Below are positions 11,726 through 23,257 of a stretch of DNA of 64,000 bases, piece after piece. Source of the stretch: Sinotaia quadrata (Eukaryota; Mollusca; Gastropoda; Architaenioglossa; Viviparidae); contig CM054181.1 in the NCBI GenBank assembly GCA_028829895.1, positions 747,501 through 811,500 of the forward strand, in the 5' to 3' direction. How positions within the stretch are numbered: the stretch's first letter is position 1; every line of letters begins with the position of its first letter. The notes under the pieces were generated by a model. That model saw only the letters and a program-made list of their open reading frames with translations. It made no database searches and was not told the origin of the DNA. The position numbers and the translations under genes are program-made.

Positions 11726-12024
11726 TGATCATCTTTGAAACAAATCTATCAACATTTTGCACTGGCTGATTGAATGACATACAAAACTAATTACAAATCT
11801 GTTGCACACAAATCCAGAATGCTAGGAGACAAAAACCAAACTAAAGTATAGTAGTTTTGATTTTTTAATAAATGATGATAGTCAGTAACTGTTTTTACAG
11901 TAGTATGTATTTAATCTTAAAAGAAAAAATTTCATTGCTGCAGTAAAATTGTTCTGCTGTTCCTGATTTAATAATGAAATCATTACACTGTACTCTTTTT
12001 TCACTAATAGTAATACTGTACTTT

Positions 12025-12715
12025 TTTCAGTCAGCAAGCAGATTCTCTTTTGAATCTGGTGTACATCGTACAGATTCTCTTTGTCAATCTATTGTACATG
12101 ATACAAATTCTCTTAATGAATCTGGGTACATATACAAATTTTCTTTGTCAATCTATTGTACATGATTATGATGATATAAATTCTCTTCATGAATCTGGTG
12201 TACATGATACAAATTCTCTTCATGAATTTGGTGTACATGATACAAATTCTCTTCATGAATCTGGTGTACATGATACAAACTCTCTTTGTGAATCTCTTGT
12301 ACCTGATACTAATTCTCTTTGTGAATCTGTTGTACATGATACAAATTCTCTTCATGACTCTGGTGCACATGATACAAATTCACTTTGTGAATCTGGTGTA
12401 CATGATAAAATTCTCTTCATCATAAACCTGGTTTACATGATATAAATTCTCTTTGTGAATCTGGTGTACATGATACAAATTCTCTTTGTGAATCTGATGT
12501 ACATGATACAAATTCTCTTTGTGAATCTAGTGTGCATAACAAACTCTCTTTGTGAATCTGGTGTACATGATACAAATTCACTTTGTGAATCTGGTGTACA
12601 TGATACAAATTCACTTTGTGAATCTGGTGTAATTGGCACACATTCTATTTGTGAATCTGGTATATATGATACAAATTCTCTTTGTGAATCTGGTGTACAT
12701 GATTCATTCTGTATG
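12025..12715. repeat. 33 bp minisatellite, about 20 copies
   Basis: The unit is gaatctggtgtacatgatac followed by aaattctctttgt. Because 33 is a multiple of three, frames stay open through many copies on both strands. One + frame reads ESGVHDTNSLC per unit. There is no splice-compatible flanking exon evidence and the frame shifts between blocks, so I treat it as noncoding. Confidence 0.92.
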
Positions 12716-13332
12716 TGTGTTGTCGTTTTGCCTGTGGGTTCATCAGGGTTTTTATTAGTCATATCCCCCAAAGAAGGCTTATCTTAATTATTTCTTGTTT
12801 ATAGTCTTCTTTTATTTTTCAATTTTCAATTTACATTGTTTCTATACTTTTTTTATGATTGTGACTACACGTGTTCTCAAAATGGGAAGAAGATATTTTT
12901 CAGTTTTCAGCATCATCACTGTAGAATTACAGGCTCTCTTCTGATGTTATTGTTCTACAATCTTGAAATATTAAGTTAACACTTTAGTTAGAAATTGTGT
13001 TAATATTAAAACCTCTTTAAATTAAGAAATATTACTTTGTTTATAAAATTAACTATCATCACTCAGACTATCAATATTAAACAAAGGGGCACAAATAGAA
13101 TAATGTAGGTTCTTTTTTAAAAAAATTGTTTTAAGTCAAATTGAATCCTAGAAATTATAATTCTACAGTGATTTGATTTAAAATTTAACCATTTCAATGG
13201 TGATCTGCTAAAGTTGTTTTTGAAGGCTAATATTATAAGACACCCCTTTTGAAGGCTAATATTATAAGACACCCCTTTGTCCCTGAATTTTATAAGAATC
13301 ATATCATTAATTGTGTTCTGCAGTAGCAACTT

Positions 13333-13718
13333 GAATGTCAGTGGACATACAAGTAATATGACAGTGATATAAATGTCAGTGGATATACAAGTAATATGAC
13401 AGTGATATAAATGTCAGTGGATATACAAGTAATATGACAGTGATATAAATGTCAGTGGATATACAAGTAATATGACAGTGATATAAATGTCAGTGGACAT
13501 ACAAGTAATATGACAGTGATATAAATGTCAGTGGATATACAAGTAATATGACAGTGATATAAATGTCGGTGGATATACAAGTAATATGACAGTGATATAA
13601 ATGTCAGTGGATATACAAGTAATATGACAGTGATATAAATGTCAGTGGATATACAAGTAATATGACAGTGATATAAATGTCAGTGGATATACAAGTAATA
13701 TGACAGTGATATAAATGT
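13333..13718. repeat. 38 bp minisatellite, about 10 near-identical copies
   Basis: The unit is aaatgtcagtggatatacaa followed by gtaatatgacagtgatat. Copies differ by one or two bases, so the array is young. It ends about 200 bp before the first coding exon. Confidence 0.95.
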
Positions 13719-13935
13719 CATTTATGGATTTCAAAGTTTGTATACCTGATTACCTTTAATTAATTCAGTAGTCCAGATGATAGTGTGTTTCCCCCCAAAA
13801 ATAATAAATAAAATAAACTGCAATCAGTTGTTTTGTTCAAGTTTCTTACATTGTTAATGTTTGTGGTGTTTAATAAAATAATTTTTTGCGTCTTGTCTTT
13901 TGTTTCTTTTCAGAGTACTCTCATCTCATGGCAAG

Positions 13936-13957
13936 ATGAATGAAAATGAAAATACAG
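13936..13957 (+). CDS. Zinc-finger gene, coding exon 1 (start codon)
   Basis: The exon runs 13914-13957, after a pyrimidine-rich tract ending ttttcag and before donor gtatct. It carries ATG at 13936 with A at -3. It encodes MNENENT plus one base, which joins the next exon as GAT (Asp). A tiny upstream frame (13928-13939, three codons) ends in a TGA that overlaps this start. The start is chosen because it is in frame with exon 2, whose own first in-frame ATG is 12 codons inside it. Confidence 0.75.
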
Positions 13958-14369
13958 GTATCTAATTGAACATTATTATCATTAATCTTGTGATTGCTTA
14001 AATCAGTAAATATTATCTACTAGTATAGTAGTAATGAATTGGTTAAAAATATTTTTATTATTTTTTTTATTAATTATTTTTTAAATATTTAATTTTACTT
14101 TTTAAAATAATTAAGGAAAACCTGTTTAAAAAAGTAATACAATTACATTTTTAACCCTTTACCATTATCCCCGAGTTAACCTGTCTGCCAAAATTGTAGC
14201 CTATCCCATGTATCATGTTGTGACTAAATGCCCAACTGTTATGATTATTATCAAATATCATGAATATTCTGTCATTTAATAATGCATAAGTAATTACAAG
14301 TGGTTGGATTTCTCATGTGTGTGTGCTTGTGTGTGTGTATATATACACACACATACATATCAATAAATT

Positions 14370-15645
14370 CCTGGTAAGACACCAATTTATTTTCCACTTG
14401 GCAGATCCCCTGGCATTGTAGAACTCTAATTTTTCTTCACATATATAGATGTTCTACTGACATCTCCTTGCAGGTGGAACTTCTTACTAAAGGAGTAATT
14501 CAAAAGTGTTAAAATTTTATTAATGAACCCCCAACCACCCACTATTACTCCAAACATACAACTTAAATAGTATGCGTAAGAAGGGAAGGAAGAGTCAACA
14601 ATAAATTTATTAATCATAACATTCAAACAAATACAGTTAAAGATCAAACAGACAGTTATAAAGTTATACTGCTACTAAGAATAAATGTTCAGAAAAATGT
14701 CTACCACTTGTGCAGTTTGTACCCTAACAATAAATGATCAAATGAATAGTCTGCTAGACTTATGAGATATATCACTGAATCAGAACATAGGAGTACAGAA
14801 AAGAAAACATTTAAATTTCATGACCTGATTCGCTGCAACAGTGCAAACCATCTCAGGCACAGTTTTTGCCACAAGCATTACTTGGATAATGTGGCTAATG
14901 TGTGCCTCCTGTTCCAAAAATTCTGCCTGAAGTTTCCCATGACCTAGTCAAGCCAACCTCTGCTCTGTTGGTTCTTTCATGGAGGTTACCATGGTTGAAC
15001 CCGAGCAATCCTGTTGCTGATAAGTGTAGTAATTAGTGTGGGACACCTGCACTGACGTAACTCACATGGAGCACTGGGCCCCACATATGGAGGTTATCAT
15101 AGTTGAACCCCAGCAATCCTGTTGCTGCTAAGTGTAGTGATTGGTGTGGGACACCTGCACTGACGTAACTCAATGAAGCACTGGGCCTCACATATGGAAA
15201 GACCAGGAAAGGCATGCTTACTTGAAAGAGTTAATCAAGGCACAGTGCTAAGATTTAGGTCTAAAATCTAAAATGTTTCTACACTCCTATCCTTTACCAC
15301 AAGCATTCTCAAACTTACATTCCTGCAAATAAAAACAGCCCTCATTTGAACATGTGGACATAAATATGATTTAATCATAATTAAATTCATGATTAACACT
15401 TCCATTAGAAACAATGTCATATACTCAGCAATATATATTATACAGAATCTCTCTAATTATAAGCCATAGAAATATCAATTCAAAATACACAAAAATCTCT
15501 AAATCAAATTTCAGTACTATAAAAATCAATAGTTCTAAATACAAAAATATTTCTAAGCCCATTCTTTCTCTATCAGTCAGACAACTTACCACAGTTCTCG
15601 ATCTGCCTTTAAGACTGGACTTTGACCACAAAGTATTGAAGTAGT
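14370..15645. repeat. Diverged copy of the interspersed repeat, inside the piggyBac element
   Basis: Several blocks match 30050-31380 in the same order: cacttggcaga, acttcttactaaaggag, gtcaataaatttatta-like, and agtcagacaacttaccaca against agtcagttaacttaccata. Overall identity is low and uneven, so this is an older or sister copy. Its lower end is fuzzy. Confidence 0.45.
15005..15195. repeat. Two-copy tandem duplication, about 98 bp
   Basis: The segment with gcaatcctgttgctg, gtgggacacctgcactgacg and gcactgggccccacatatgg occurs twice in tandem with about 10% difference. It lies within the nested repeat. Confidence 0.85.
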
Positions 15646-16181
15646 GAGAGGGGAAATTGGCTGGGTATTTATGTTATTGCAATTGCTAGACCATGGCGCC
15701 TGTGTCTGGGCTTTTAGTGCGCATGTCAGCTGTGGACACCATTGTCACCCACCTAGGTCATCTGCTGCTAATTTTACCGGTGTTATTTACATTAGCTCAG
15801 CATCCTGATGTGTGTGAAATGCTGACTGCTTCACTATGTTCAACTCTTTACATTAATTATCTCAAATACCTATGGGCAACTTTGCTCGTCACACATGAGT
15901 TAGCTCATTCTCAGGTATGAAAGTTGTCTATGCACCATGGAACCCAAATAAACTAGTCATAATGCTGTAAAGCATTGTAAATGGATAAAATCATAAATTA
16001 GACTGAGGGAGGCTAATGTAACAGCCAGCAGAAGGCAACAGCCAATAAGGACAAGTCATGACCTGAAAAGCTAAAGTTCACAGTCTTGTGCTTGTTTGGA
16101 TTTGTTTTTAGTTTTCTCTTGAGATTTTTAGTAATGTAAGTAAAATATTTATAAAATCAGAAAATAAAGATTTACAGGAAA

Positions 16182-16745
16182 ATGAGTAAATTGTTTGTGG
16201 ATGAAAGTAATGGTGAATTCAGTTCAGAGGACAGTGACTATGATAGTGATGTTGATACAAATAAGGAGTCAGATTTGAATGAATCCAATGATGAAGTGAA
16301 CGATGAAAGTGGTGACAGTGAAAATGGTGTTGTTTACAATGAATTTGATTGGAGAAGTGATGAATTCACCAGACACTCACAGCAAGTATTCACAGGAACA
16401 CCAGGATTACAGGTGAACATAGCCAACTCTACAGATCCTTTGTCCTACTTCAATGCTTTTATTACCGATGAGATGCTTGAAGAAGTTGTTGTCGAGACTA
16501 ACAGGAGAGCCCAACAACTGGCAGCATCTGCATGTAGAGTACATAGAAAATCAAGACTAAGCAAGTGGATTGATGTCGATGCTAATGAGTTGCATGTTCT
16601 TATTGCTGTTTTGTTCTATCAAACATTGATATGTAAACCAGAACAGGAAATGAATTGGTCCACCAAACCTATTCTTGAGACTCCATATGTTCGACAAATC
16701 ATGAATGAACAGTGTGTCTACTGCTGTTCAACAAATCATGAGTGA
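16182..16745 (+). pseudogene. piggyBac transposase, N-terminal fragment
   Basis: The frame of 187 codons begins with an acidic, Ser/Asp/Glu-rich leader (residues 1-60). It continues with FTGTPGLQVNIANSTDPLSY (residues 71-90), FNAFITDEMLEEVVVETNRR and then WIDVDANELHVLIAVLFYQT, ending near MNWSTKP and YVRQIMNEQ. These are hallmarks of the first part of piggyBac (DDE_Tnp_1_7) transposases. A 38 bp tandem duplication (caaatcatgaatgaacag at 16694 and again at 16732) shifts the frame. In the shifted frame QIMSEQIFSLLMKK continues the expected sequence briefly. The catalytic DDE core and C-terminal cysteine domain are absent, so it cannot encode an active enzyme. Confidence 0.85.
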
Positions 16746-16964
16746 ACAGATTTTCAGTCTACTGATGAAAAAAAGAGATAGCAAAGAAAATGTGAAATTG
16801 AATATTTTTCGTTTATTTAATTTTTTTCATAACTTCTATATTAGTATTACACCATAGTATCACTCTAAATATCATTTTATATTATCATAACAACATAGCA
16901 AATCAAATAAAAAAAATTAAAATTACACCATTTTTTAAATTTCTCCCCACAGTAAAAGGGTTAA

Positions 16965-17547
16965 TTGTTTGTTTACATTTATTTTTTTTAAAATTTAAAT
17001 AATGAAAGATAAGAAAATAAAAATGACCTAATAGTTTTTTTGTTATTTAAAAAATAAAATATAATATAATATTTTTTTATAAATATTTGGTAAAAATTTA
17101 GATTGTGCATCACTTTTTCTATTATAATATATATTTACCTTATAGAATTTGTCACTACAGGTTTTATGATAAAAAAAGGCATGCATTTTAACTATTTTAA
17201 ATAGTGCATGAAATACTAGTATACAGAAAAATATATATATAACTTTCTTTAATGTGCCTTTCTTTGTATTCGTTTAAATTTATGTGTTTTTTAAAAAAAA
17301 CAATAGCATTATTTTACTGCTAAGACTTTTTGTTCTTAAAATTGCTTGTATGAGTCACTGTTTTTAAATATTGAATGAAAAACATCAGCAAAAATTTCAG
17401 ATACTGCAAAACTCAGTGATAATAATATAAAATGCAGAAAATGGACATTTCAGATGTTTTACTGCTATTTACTGTATTTGCTGTAACATTAACTTGCTTC
17501 AGTTGATGATATTTTCAACTTTTAAAATAATTTTATTTTTTGTCCAG
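16965..17547. other. AT-rich intron remainder
   Basis: Poly-T and poly-A-rich intronic DNA between the piggyBac end and coding exon 2. Nothing else is recognisable. Confidence 0.6.
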
Positions 17548-18180
17548 ATGGTGATTTATCTAAAGAAAGACATCACCTGGAAATGGTAACCTCAGAAATT
17601 CCAGAAGTCATTAATACCCACTCTCCTCAAAGTGAAACAAGAAAAAAAGTGCCTAGTTCATCTGACACTCTTTCGATGGCATCAGAGCAGTCAGCAGCAG
17701 CTGAGTCCCAAACATTAGCTGCACTGCAAACTCAGTCTTATGCAGCAACACAGCAACCAGAATACCATGCACCAAGAAAGAGGGGACGTCCACGAAAAAT
17801 TCAGAACAACTCTGAACTGAATGTAGATTCAAAAAGGCAGAAGCTTCTTGCTGTGACAGAAATAAAATCACAACAAGCATCAGAAATAATAGTCCAGGTA
17901 GAGGCAGCTTCTTCTGATGACTTTAGTCCAAATAACACATCTCAGTCCAAAATAAGTGAAAAGGGGAAACTCACTGGAGTATCAGCTGAAAAAATGCTAG
18001 ATGAAGAAAAGGGGTTTGCAGTGGGAACTTCTTCACATAGCAAAGCAAATGTCACGAAGTACAAAAAAGCTGGACTAGCTGCTGAAGAGATCTCAGATAG
18101 TAAAGACATGAAAAAGAAAGAAGAAATTGAAGGGAAAAGTGGGTGGAGGTCTACAGGAAAGAAAGAAAAGGCAAGAGGAG
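17548..18180 (+). CDS. Zinc-finger gene, coding exon 2 (AT-hook)
   Basis: Acceptor tttttgtccag, donor gtaatg; enters with one carried base and leaves with one. Encodes residues 8-218. It contains RKRGRPRK (residues 84-91), a classic AT-hook that grips the minor groove of AT-rich DNA. The rest is Ser/Gln/Ala-rich, followed by a Lys/Glu-rich end, with no other fold visible. The open frame runs past the donor to 18437. That tail is hydrophobic and unlike the rest, and splicing at 18180 preserves frame with exon 3. Confidence 0.88.
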
Positions 18181-18912
18181 GTAATGTTGAATACAGCATT
18201 AGAATGAAGATGAATCGGGTTTTAATGGGCAAATCCTGCATCCATAATCATACAAAGTGGAGTCTTCCAATGTTTTTTTTTTATCTAATTACTCCTGCAG
18301 AGCTGCAAACTTCCAAGTTCCCTTTATTGTCAATCTCTTCTCAGTTATCGTTTGTACACTTTCTTATTTGCTTAACCTGCACAGTTATTTCATGTACCAA
18401 TCAAGAAATTGATTTAATTTTATTTATTAACTGGTAAAAAAAATATTTTATGATGCCAACACTGAATGAACATTACATTATTTCTGACTTACTTTAAATT
18501 GATTTAATATTTTCAGTTACATTATATGAGATTGCCTTGTAAATATAAATGGAGTTATCTGCAATATTAGAAGAATATGCACACCATTTTTCCAGGGAAA
18601 TTATCAACTGGAAGTTTGTCAGTTATGCATTTTCATAAGAGCTAAGACTATGCAATTGTGTGTGTCTTTGTGGGGCTTAATCGAAACACTCACATGTTCT
18701 CATAGTGACTTGTTCTTTGATTTAAAAGTTAGATACTAGCCAGAAAGCACACTTCAGGTAACCAGTCTTGATAATGCAATTAATAAAATTAAAGATACTG
18801 TAGTCAATAGAAGAAACATAAGTTACTAACTAATAAAAGCTGGATTGGTGTGTTCTTATGTTCAGCTGCAAGTAATGCATCATTTCTTGATGCATTTCTT
18901 GAACACACACAC

Positions 18913-18948
<36 letters not shown>

Positions 18949-19154
18949 CTTCACTGGAAGAGGCTAGTTGTGTTGCTTTGTAAGTTATTTTTACTCAAAT
19001 TCCATCCATTGTATGCATCCTGGAAAGTTCCTTTTAATATTTCTCTATGGTTGTTATTTTTGATAACCTACTCAAAAATTTCTTTGCATTTTTCCCCTTA
19101 GTATTTATTCCAAAGGTGTATTACTGTGGCTTAGTTTTGTTTCTTCATCAACAG
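18181..19154. other. Intron 2, with CA/TA microsatellite
   Basis: Unique AT-rich intron with a short (CA)n, (CATA)n, (TA)n tract at about 18904-18948. No other feature is seen. Confidence 0.7.
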
Positions 19155-19325
19155 ATCTGGGAGGAACTTCTGAGAAAGCATCTCCTAGACAAAGACTATT
19201 CCAGACAAAAGAAGAAAACCAGTTGTTTAGCCCTCGTCGAAGTGGTCGAGGTGTTATTCCAAATAGACGCTTTCAAGACATGGAGCTGGACTTTGGTAGG
19301 AAAAAATCAAAGATTGAAATGCCAG
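19155..19325 (+). CDS. Zinc-finger gene, coding exon 3 (basic motif)
   Basis: Acceptor catcaacag, donor gtaaaa, 171 nt. Encodes residues 219-275. It contains SPRRSGRGVIPNRRFQDMEL, a compact basic motif with an 'R-S-x-R-x-I-P-N-R-R-F' core, followed by FGRKKSK. Such a patch could be a nuclear localisation or nucleic-acid or histone contact. That is inference, as I know no named domain for it. Confidence 0.85.
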
Positions 19326-20055
19326 GTAAAAAATTACAAAGTTTTTTGATGATATTAGGGTAGAACTAGAGGGAATAAAATATTGGAAAGTTTGGAGAGA
19401 AATGTTTTAAAATTTTGTTTGTTTGTACATCTGCTAATTACTTTTAAGTAAAGATTTAATTGTCTAAAATGTAAATAATATTTTACTTCAGAATAGTTTC
19501 TGGAGTTTCTGAAAATCATTTGCTTAGCTGACATGCTTAGGTCAGAAGTATCTTGTTGCAAATGTTTCTTTTTTTTTCACATGAAATTCACTATAATTTT
19601 ATAAGATATGCTGCATATAAATACTAATTCTCTTTCATCTTGCAAAGAAAATGAGATGATAAATCAAATCAGGTCAGGAAATATTTGTTTTGAGGCACAT
19701 TTGCAGTTTTTTAATTTAGTGTGCTGTGTGTAGATGTTGTACACTTCAGTTGCCTCTATGTTGCTTATGTCACGATGGAAAAATTATTTTTTTAAACTAA
19801 TAATATTCTTTCTTTCATGGATCATTTTACAGACTTCTTTTCAGCTTTACTTTCCACTCATTGATGCTAATGATATGATGACTTTATTATCGGGCATTAA
19901 CATTTTTCATTATTATTAATTATTATTATTATTAAATTGACTTTCATGCTTGTAAATTCTGTTCTTATAAACAAAAGTTCTCTTGCATTTAGAAAAAAGA
20001 AAAATAACTTATCATTAATCATAATAAGACATGAAAATTTCAATTTTTTTTTTTT
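19326..20055. other. Intron 3, first part, unremarkable
   Basis: AT-rich unique sequence with TTA and poly-T runs. No features are supported. Confidence 0.6.
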
Positions 20056-20059
20056 TTCA

Positions 20060-21550
20060 AATTTTCAAAGGACAAAAAGCCCTGTGATGACTAGACACTG
20101 CGCAAAATTGAAGTGTTTACCATTGTTAGTTGGAGTTCCAGCAGTTTTCTGCTGTTGAACTTGCTGCAGTAGTAGACACCATGTCAAAACAAGTGATCTG
20201 AGGGCTTTTTGAATTGATCAGGATAAAATTTAAATTATCAGCTTGGGAACTGGATATTTGTTTACAGACATTGTTAGCTGGCCTAAGAGCCTAAGAAGTG
20301 ACAAGACAGTTGGGTGGAAAAAGTATACAGAAACAGTTCACCATGACCCAAAACTGGATAGGGGTATATAAACCTAATAACTCAAACATTAGTCTAGGAC
20401 TGGAGGATAACACTTCAATGTTCACAGCTTTTTTTGTTGGTATCACCCAAGCAATGATAACAAAAAGTTTGATTACACTTACAGTAAATGTCTCAGCCAC
20501 TGACTCACTCTTGACAGTGATAACAAAAAGTTTGATTACACTTACAGTAAATGTCTCAGCCACTGACTCACTCTTGACAATGATAACAAAAAGTTTGATT
20601 ACAGTATTTGAATTTTGACATTTATCATAGTCCTACAGCTATTTAATCAACTAGTGTGTTTGAATTTTGACATTTATTACAGTCCTACAGCTATTTAATC
20701 AACTAGTATCTAAATAAACATCTGTTTGACACATATCACACTCCTGAGGCTATTTAATCAACTAGTGTATTTGAATTTTGACATTTATCACAGTCCTACA
20801 GCCATTTAATCAACTAGTATCTAAATAAACATCTGTTTGACACATATCACACTCCTGCGGCTATTTAATCAACTAGTGTCTTTGAATAAGCATCTGTTTG
20901 ATACTTGTTGCATTCCTACAGCTATTTAATCAACTAGTGTATTTGAATAAACATCTGTTTGATACTTGTTGCAGTCCTACAGCTATTTAATCAACTAGTA
21001 TCTGAATAAACATCTTTTTGACACTTATCACACAACTAGTGTATTTGAATAAACATCTGTTTGATACTTGTTGCAGTCCTACTGCTATTTAATCAAATGA
21101 ATGTTGAATACAAAAGTATTCGCGTCTTTTGAAGAAGAAAATTTTTTAATTGAATATAGCATATTTGAGATAATTTTATTAGAGAACCCTGTGATGACCA
21201 CACTGCGCAAATATGAATTGTCTCCTAATCTGACCTAGAGCTCCAGTAGTCGTCTACTCTTGAGCTGGTGTGGCAGATGTTGGCAGTATGTCAATAAAGT
21301 GTCCTCTGAGGGTTAACAATAGGAATAGGATGTTTCATTTCCCAGATAATATTTATAATAATTTTTATATATATATAAATGAAAGCATAAAAGTTGAAAA
21401 GAAACTCCTCTGTCACTTTAATAAGGAAACCCTGTGATGACTTCGCTGTGCAAATTCAAAGTGCGTTTATTGGCTACAGTGATAATCTTCTCTTGAGTTG
21501 ATGGTAGATGAAGACAGTGTGATTTACCAGAGTTGTCTGAGGGTTGATAC
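20060..21550. repeat. Three dispersed copies of a 120-150 bp repeat
   Basis: Copies start near 20078, 21188 and 21428 with ccctgtgatgac, then a c.ctg.gcaaa word. They contain a cagtagt or ctct-tgagt block and end in tctgaggg (about 20203, 21312 and 21538). They are diverged but colinear and in the same orientation. The CCCT start and AGGG end would fit short terminal inverted repeats of a MITE, but TTAA flanks are not consistent. Confidence 0.55.
20455..21095. repeat. Minisatellites of 63 bp and about 60-120 bp units
   Basis: First, 2.5 copies of a 63 bp unit (tgataacaaaaagtttgatt, then acacttacagtaaatgtctc). Then about eight degenerate units built on ctatttaatcaactagtgt and aataaacatctgtttgacac. 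Confidence 0.88.
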
Positions 21551-21957
21551 TATGATATTAGTAGGGTTGATACTATGATATTAGTAGGGTTGATGCCATG
21601 ATATTAGTATGGTTGATGCCATGATATTAGTATGGTTGATGCCATGATATTAGTAGGGTTGATGCCATGATATTAGTAGGGTTGATGCCATGATATTAGT
21701 AGGGTTGATGCCATGATATTAGTAGGGTTGATGCCATGATATTAGTAGGGTTGATGCCATGATATTAGTAGGGTTAATGCCATGATATTAGTAGGGTTGA
21801 TGCCATGACATTAGTTGGGTTGATGCCATGACATTAGTTGGGTTGATGCCATGACATTAGTTGGGTTGATGCCATGATATTAGTATGGTTGATGCCATGA
21901 TATTAGTATGGTTGATGCCATGATATTAGTAGGGTTGATGCCATGACATTAGTTTGA
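21535..21957. repeat. 23 bp minisatellite, about 18 copies
   Basis: The unit is ggttgatgccatgatattag plus tag, very homogeneous. Variants with 'acattagtt' cluster at about 21805-21865, showing block-wise spread of mutations. Confidence 0.95.
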
Positions 21958-22239
21958 TTGTTTTCTGTTTCAGAAATAATGGAGCATTTCCAACACTGTC
22001 TAAAAAATGATTTTTTGATTTTTTTGATTTTTTTTAAGTATTACTGTTTAGGCCCTTGAAAGTCTTTTATACCCTAATACAGCTGCATAATGTTTGATTT
22101 AAAAGTATTCATGCATTTTGAAAATGTGAAACTTGAGAGAAGACACTCAGACCTGGGAAATTAAACAGATCTTCATAGTGACACCAGTGCACATACATAG
22201 AATATATGTACTCTTGAGCCATTCTAAATATTCTTTTCC

Positions 22240-22412
22240 TAGTTGCCTGAATGTTAATTATATACAAGTAAATATTTCGGCATTTGGTTTATGTTCCTAG
22301 TTGCCTGAATGTTAATTGTATACAAGTAAATATTTCAACATTTGGTTTATGTTCCTAGTTGTCTGAATGTTAATTGTATACAAGTAAATATTTCAACATT
22401 TGGTTTATGTAC
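22240..22412. repeat. 58 bp minisatellite, 3 copies
   Basis: The unit contains cctagttgcctgaatgttaa, tatacaagtaaatatttc and catttggtttatg. It lies about 60 bp upstream of coding exon 4. Confidence 0.92.
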
Positions 22413-22465
22413 AAAATAAAATAACAGAATTCTGGGTTTCTCTTCATGATCTTGTCTGTTTTCAG

Positions 22466-22550
22466 ATGAGCCCAGCAGTGAGGAAAAACCTGCTGAAAAA
22501 AACTTGAAGATCAAAAAGTCCAGCAGAGTTCTGGTTTCTCAAGAACCATA
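22466..22550 (+). CDS. Zinc-finger gene, coding exon 4 (short)
   Basis: Acceptor ctgttttcag, donor gtaagg, 85 nt. Encodes residues 276-303, a charged linker (DEPSSEEKPAEKNLKIKKSS and onward). It enters in phase 1 and leaves in phase 2, splitting a Tyr codon (ta|c). Without the splice the frame would meet TAG at once, which supports the junction. Confidence 0.85.
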
Positions 22551-22802
22551 GTAAGGATAACTTAACCTTTTCACTGCATAAAAGAAATGTGTTATTTTTT
22601 CATCAGAATTAATACCACTAATTATATGTTGTAGTCTTCATGGGATACATAATTCTTTTTCTCACTCAGCTTTTGGTTTTAGATAGTCTCAATGATGACT
22701 GGGAGAAATTTTAAATTTAAAGTAATTTCTTTTCCTTTTTTTTTTTTTGGTCAAGATTATTTATATCAAGTGCTCATGCTCAAATTTCCCTTTCTCTTCT
22801 AG

Positions 22803-22915
22803 ATCTTTGTTAGAGAGTGGCAAATATGTCACTTTAATGAGAATTATATTATGCCCATTTGTTAGAGAGTGGCAAATATGTCACTTTAATGAGAATTGAA
22901 TTATGCCCATTTGTT
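22803..22915. repeat. Two-copy tandem duplication, about 54 bp
   Basis: The segment ttgttagagagtggcaaata through ttatgcccat occurs twice, nearly identical, in intron 4. Confidence 0.9.
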
Positions 22916-23257
22916 TGAAAGAATCCATTTATATTTGGTCTCCAGTTCTTTATTTGCAGACAAAACATCCAATGGAAACTACAGTGTATATAAAGGAAGA
23001 TAATCCTGGTAGTGGGCTATTCTGTATTTTAAAAAATCAGTTTACCTTTGTTGTAGATTGTGATTTTATTTTTATTTTTTTATTTATCAATATTTTGCCA
23101 TGTTACAATATTTCTTAATTTTTAAGTCAATGATAATTATTATGTGGGATGCTGTTTTTAAAGTGACAGTATTGAATAGTTAAGACTGACCAATGAAACA
23201 GAAAAAATTACATAGCACTTGTATTTAAATTAATTCCATTTCTCTTCTTTCCTTTAG

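Larger units (their letters stand above)
14151..16964 (+). mobile_element. piggyBac-like DNA transposon, internally deleted
   Basis: The element is bounded by TTAA on both sides (14151-14154 and 16961-16964). Its inverted ends start CCCTTTACC on the left and CCCTTTTAC on the right, each followed by a C-rich or G-rich block. TTAA targets and CCC-starting ends are diagnostic of the piggyBac superfamily. It contains the N-terminal part of a transposase (16182-16745) but no DDE core. It also holds a nested or captured copy of the interspersed repeat at about 14370-15640. It lies in the first coding intron of the zinc-finger gene, in the same orientation. Confidence 0.78.

Noticed and set aside
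15425..15920. Small frames on both strands between the interspersed repeat and the piggyBac fragment
   Set aside because: They are short and resemble no protein. The region is repeat-derived.
18181..18437. Extension of coding exon 2 to the in-frame stop at 18437
   Set aside because: The tail is hydrophobic and unlike the exon. A good donor at 18180/18181 gives a phase match to exon 3, which continues the same protein style.
21535..21957. CRISPR-like regular array
   Set aside because: The repeats are directly adjacent with no unique spacers, and the context is a eukaryotic intron. The same holds for all other arrays here.
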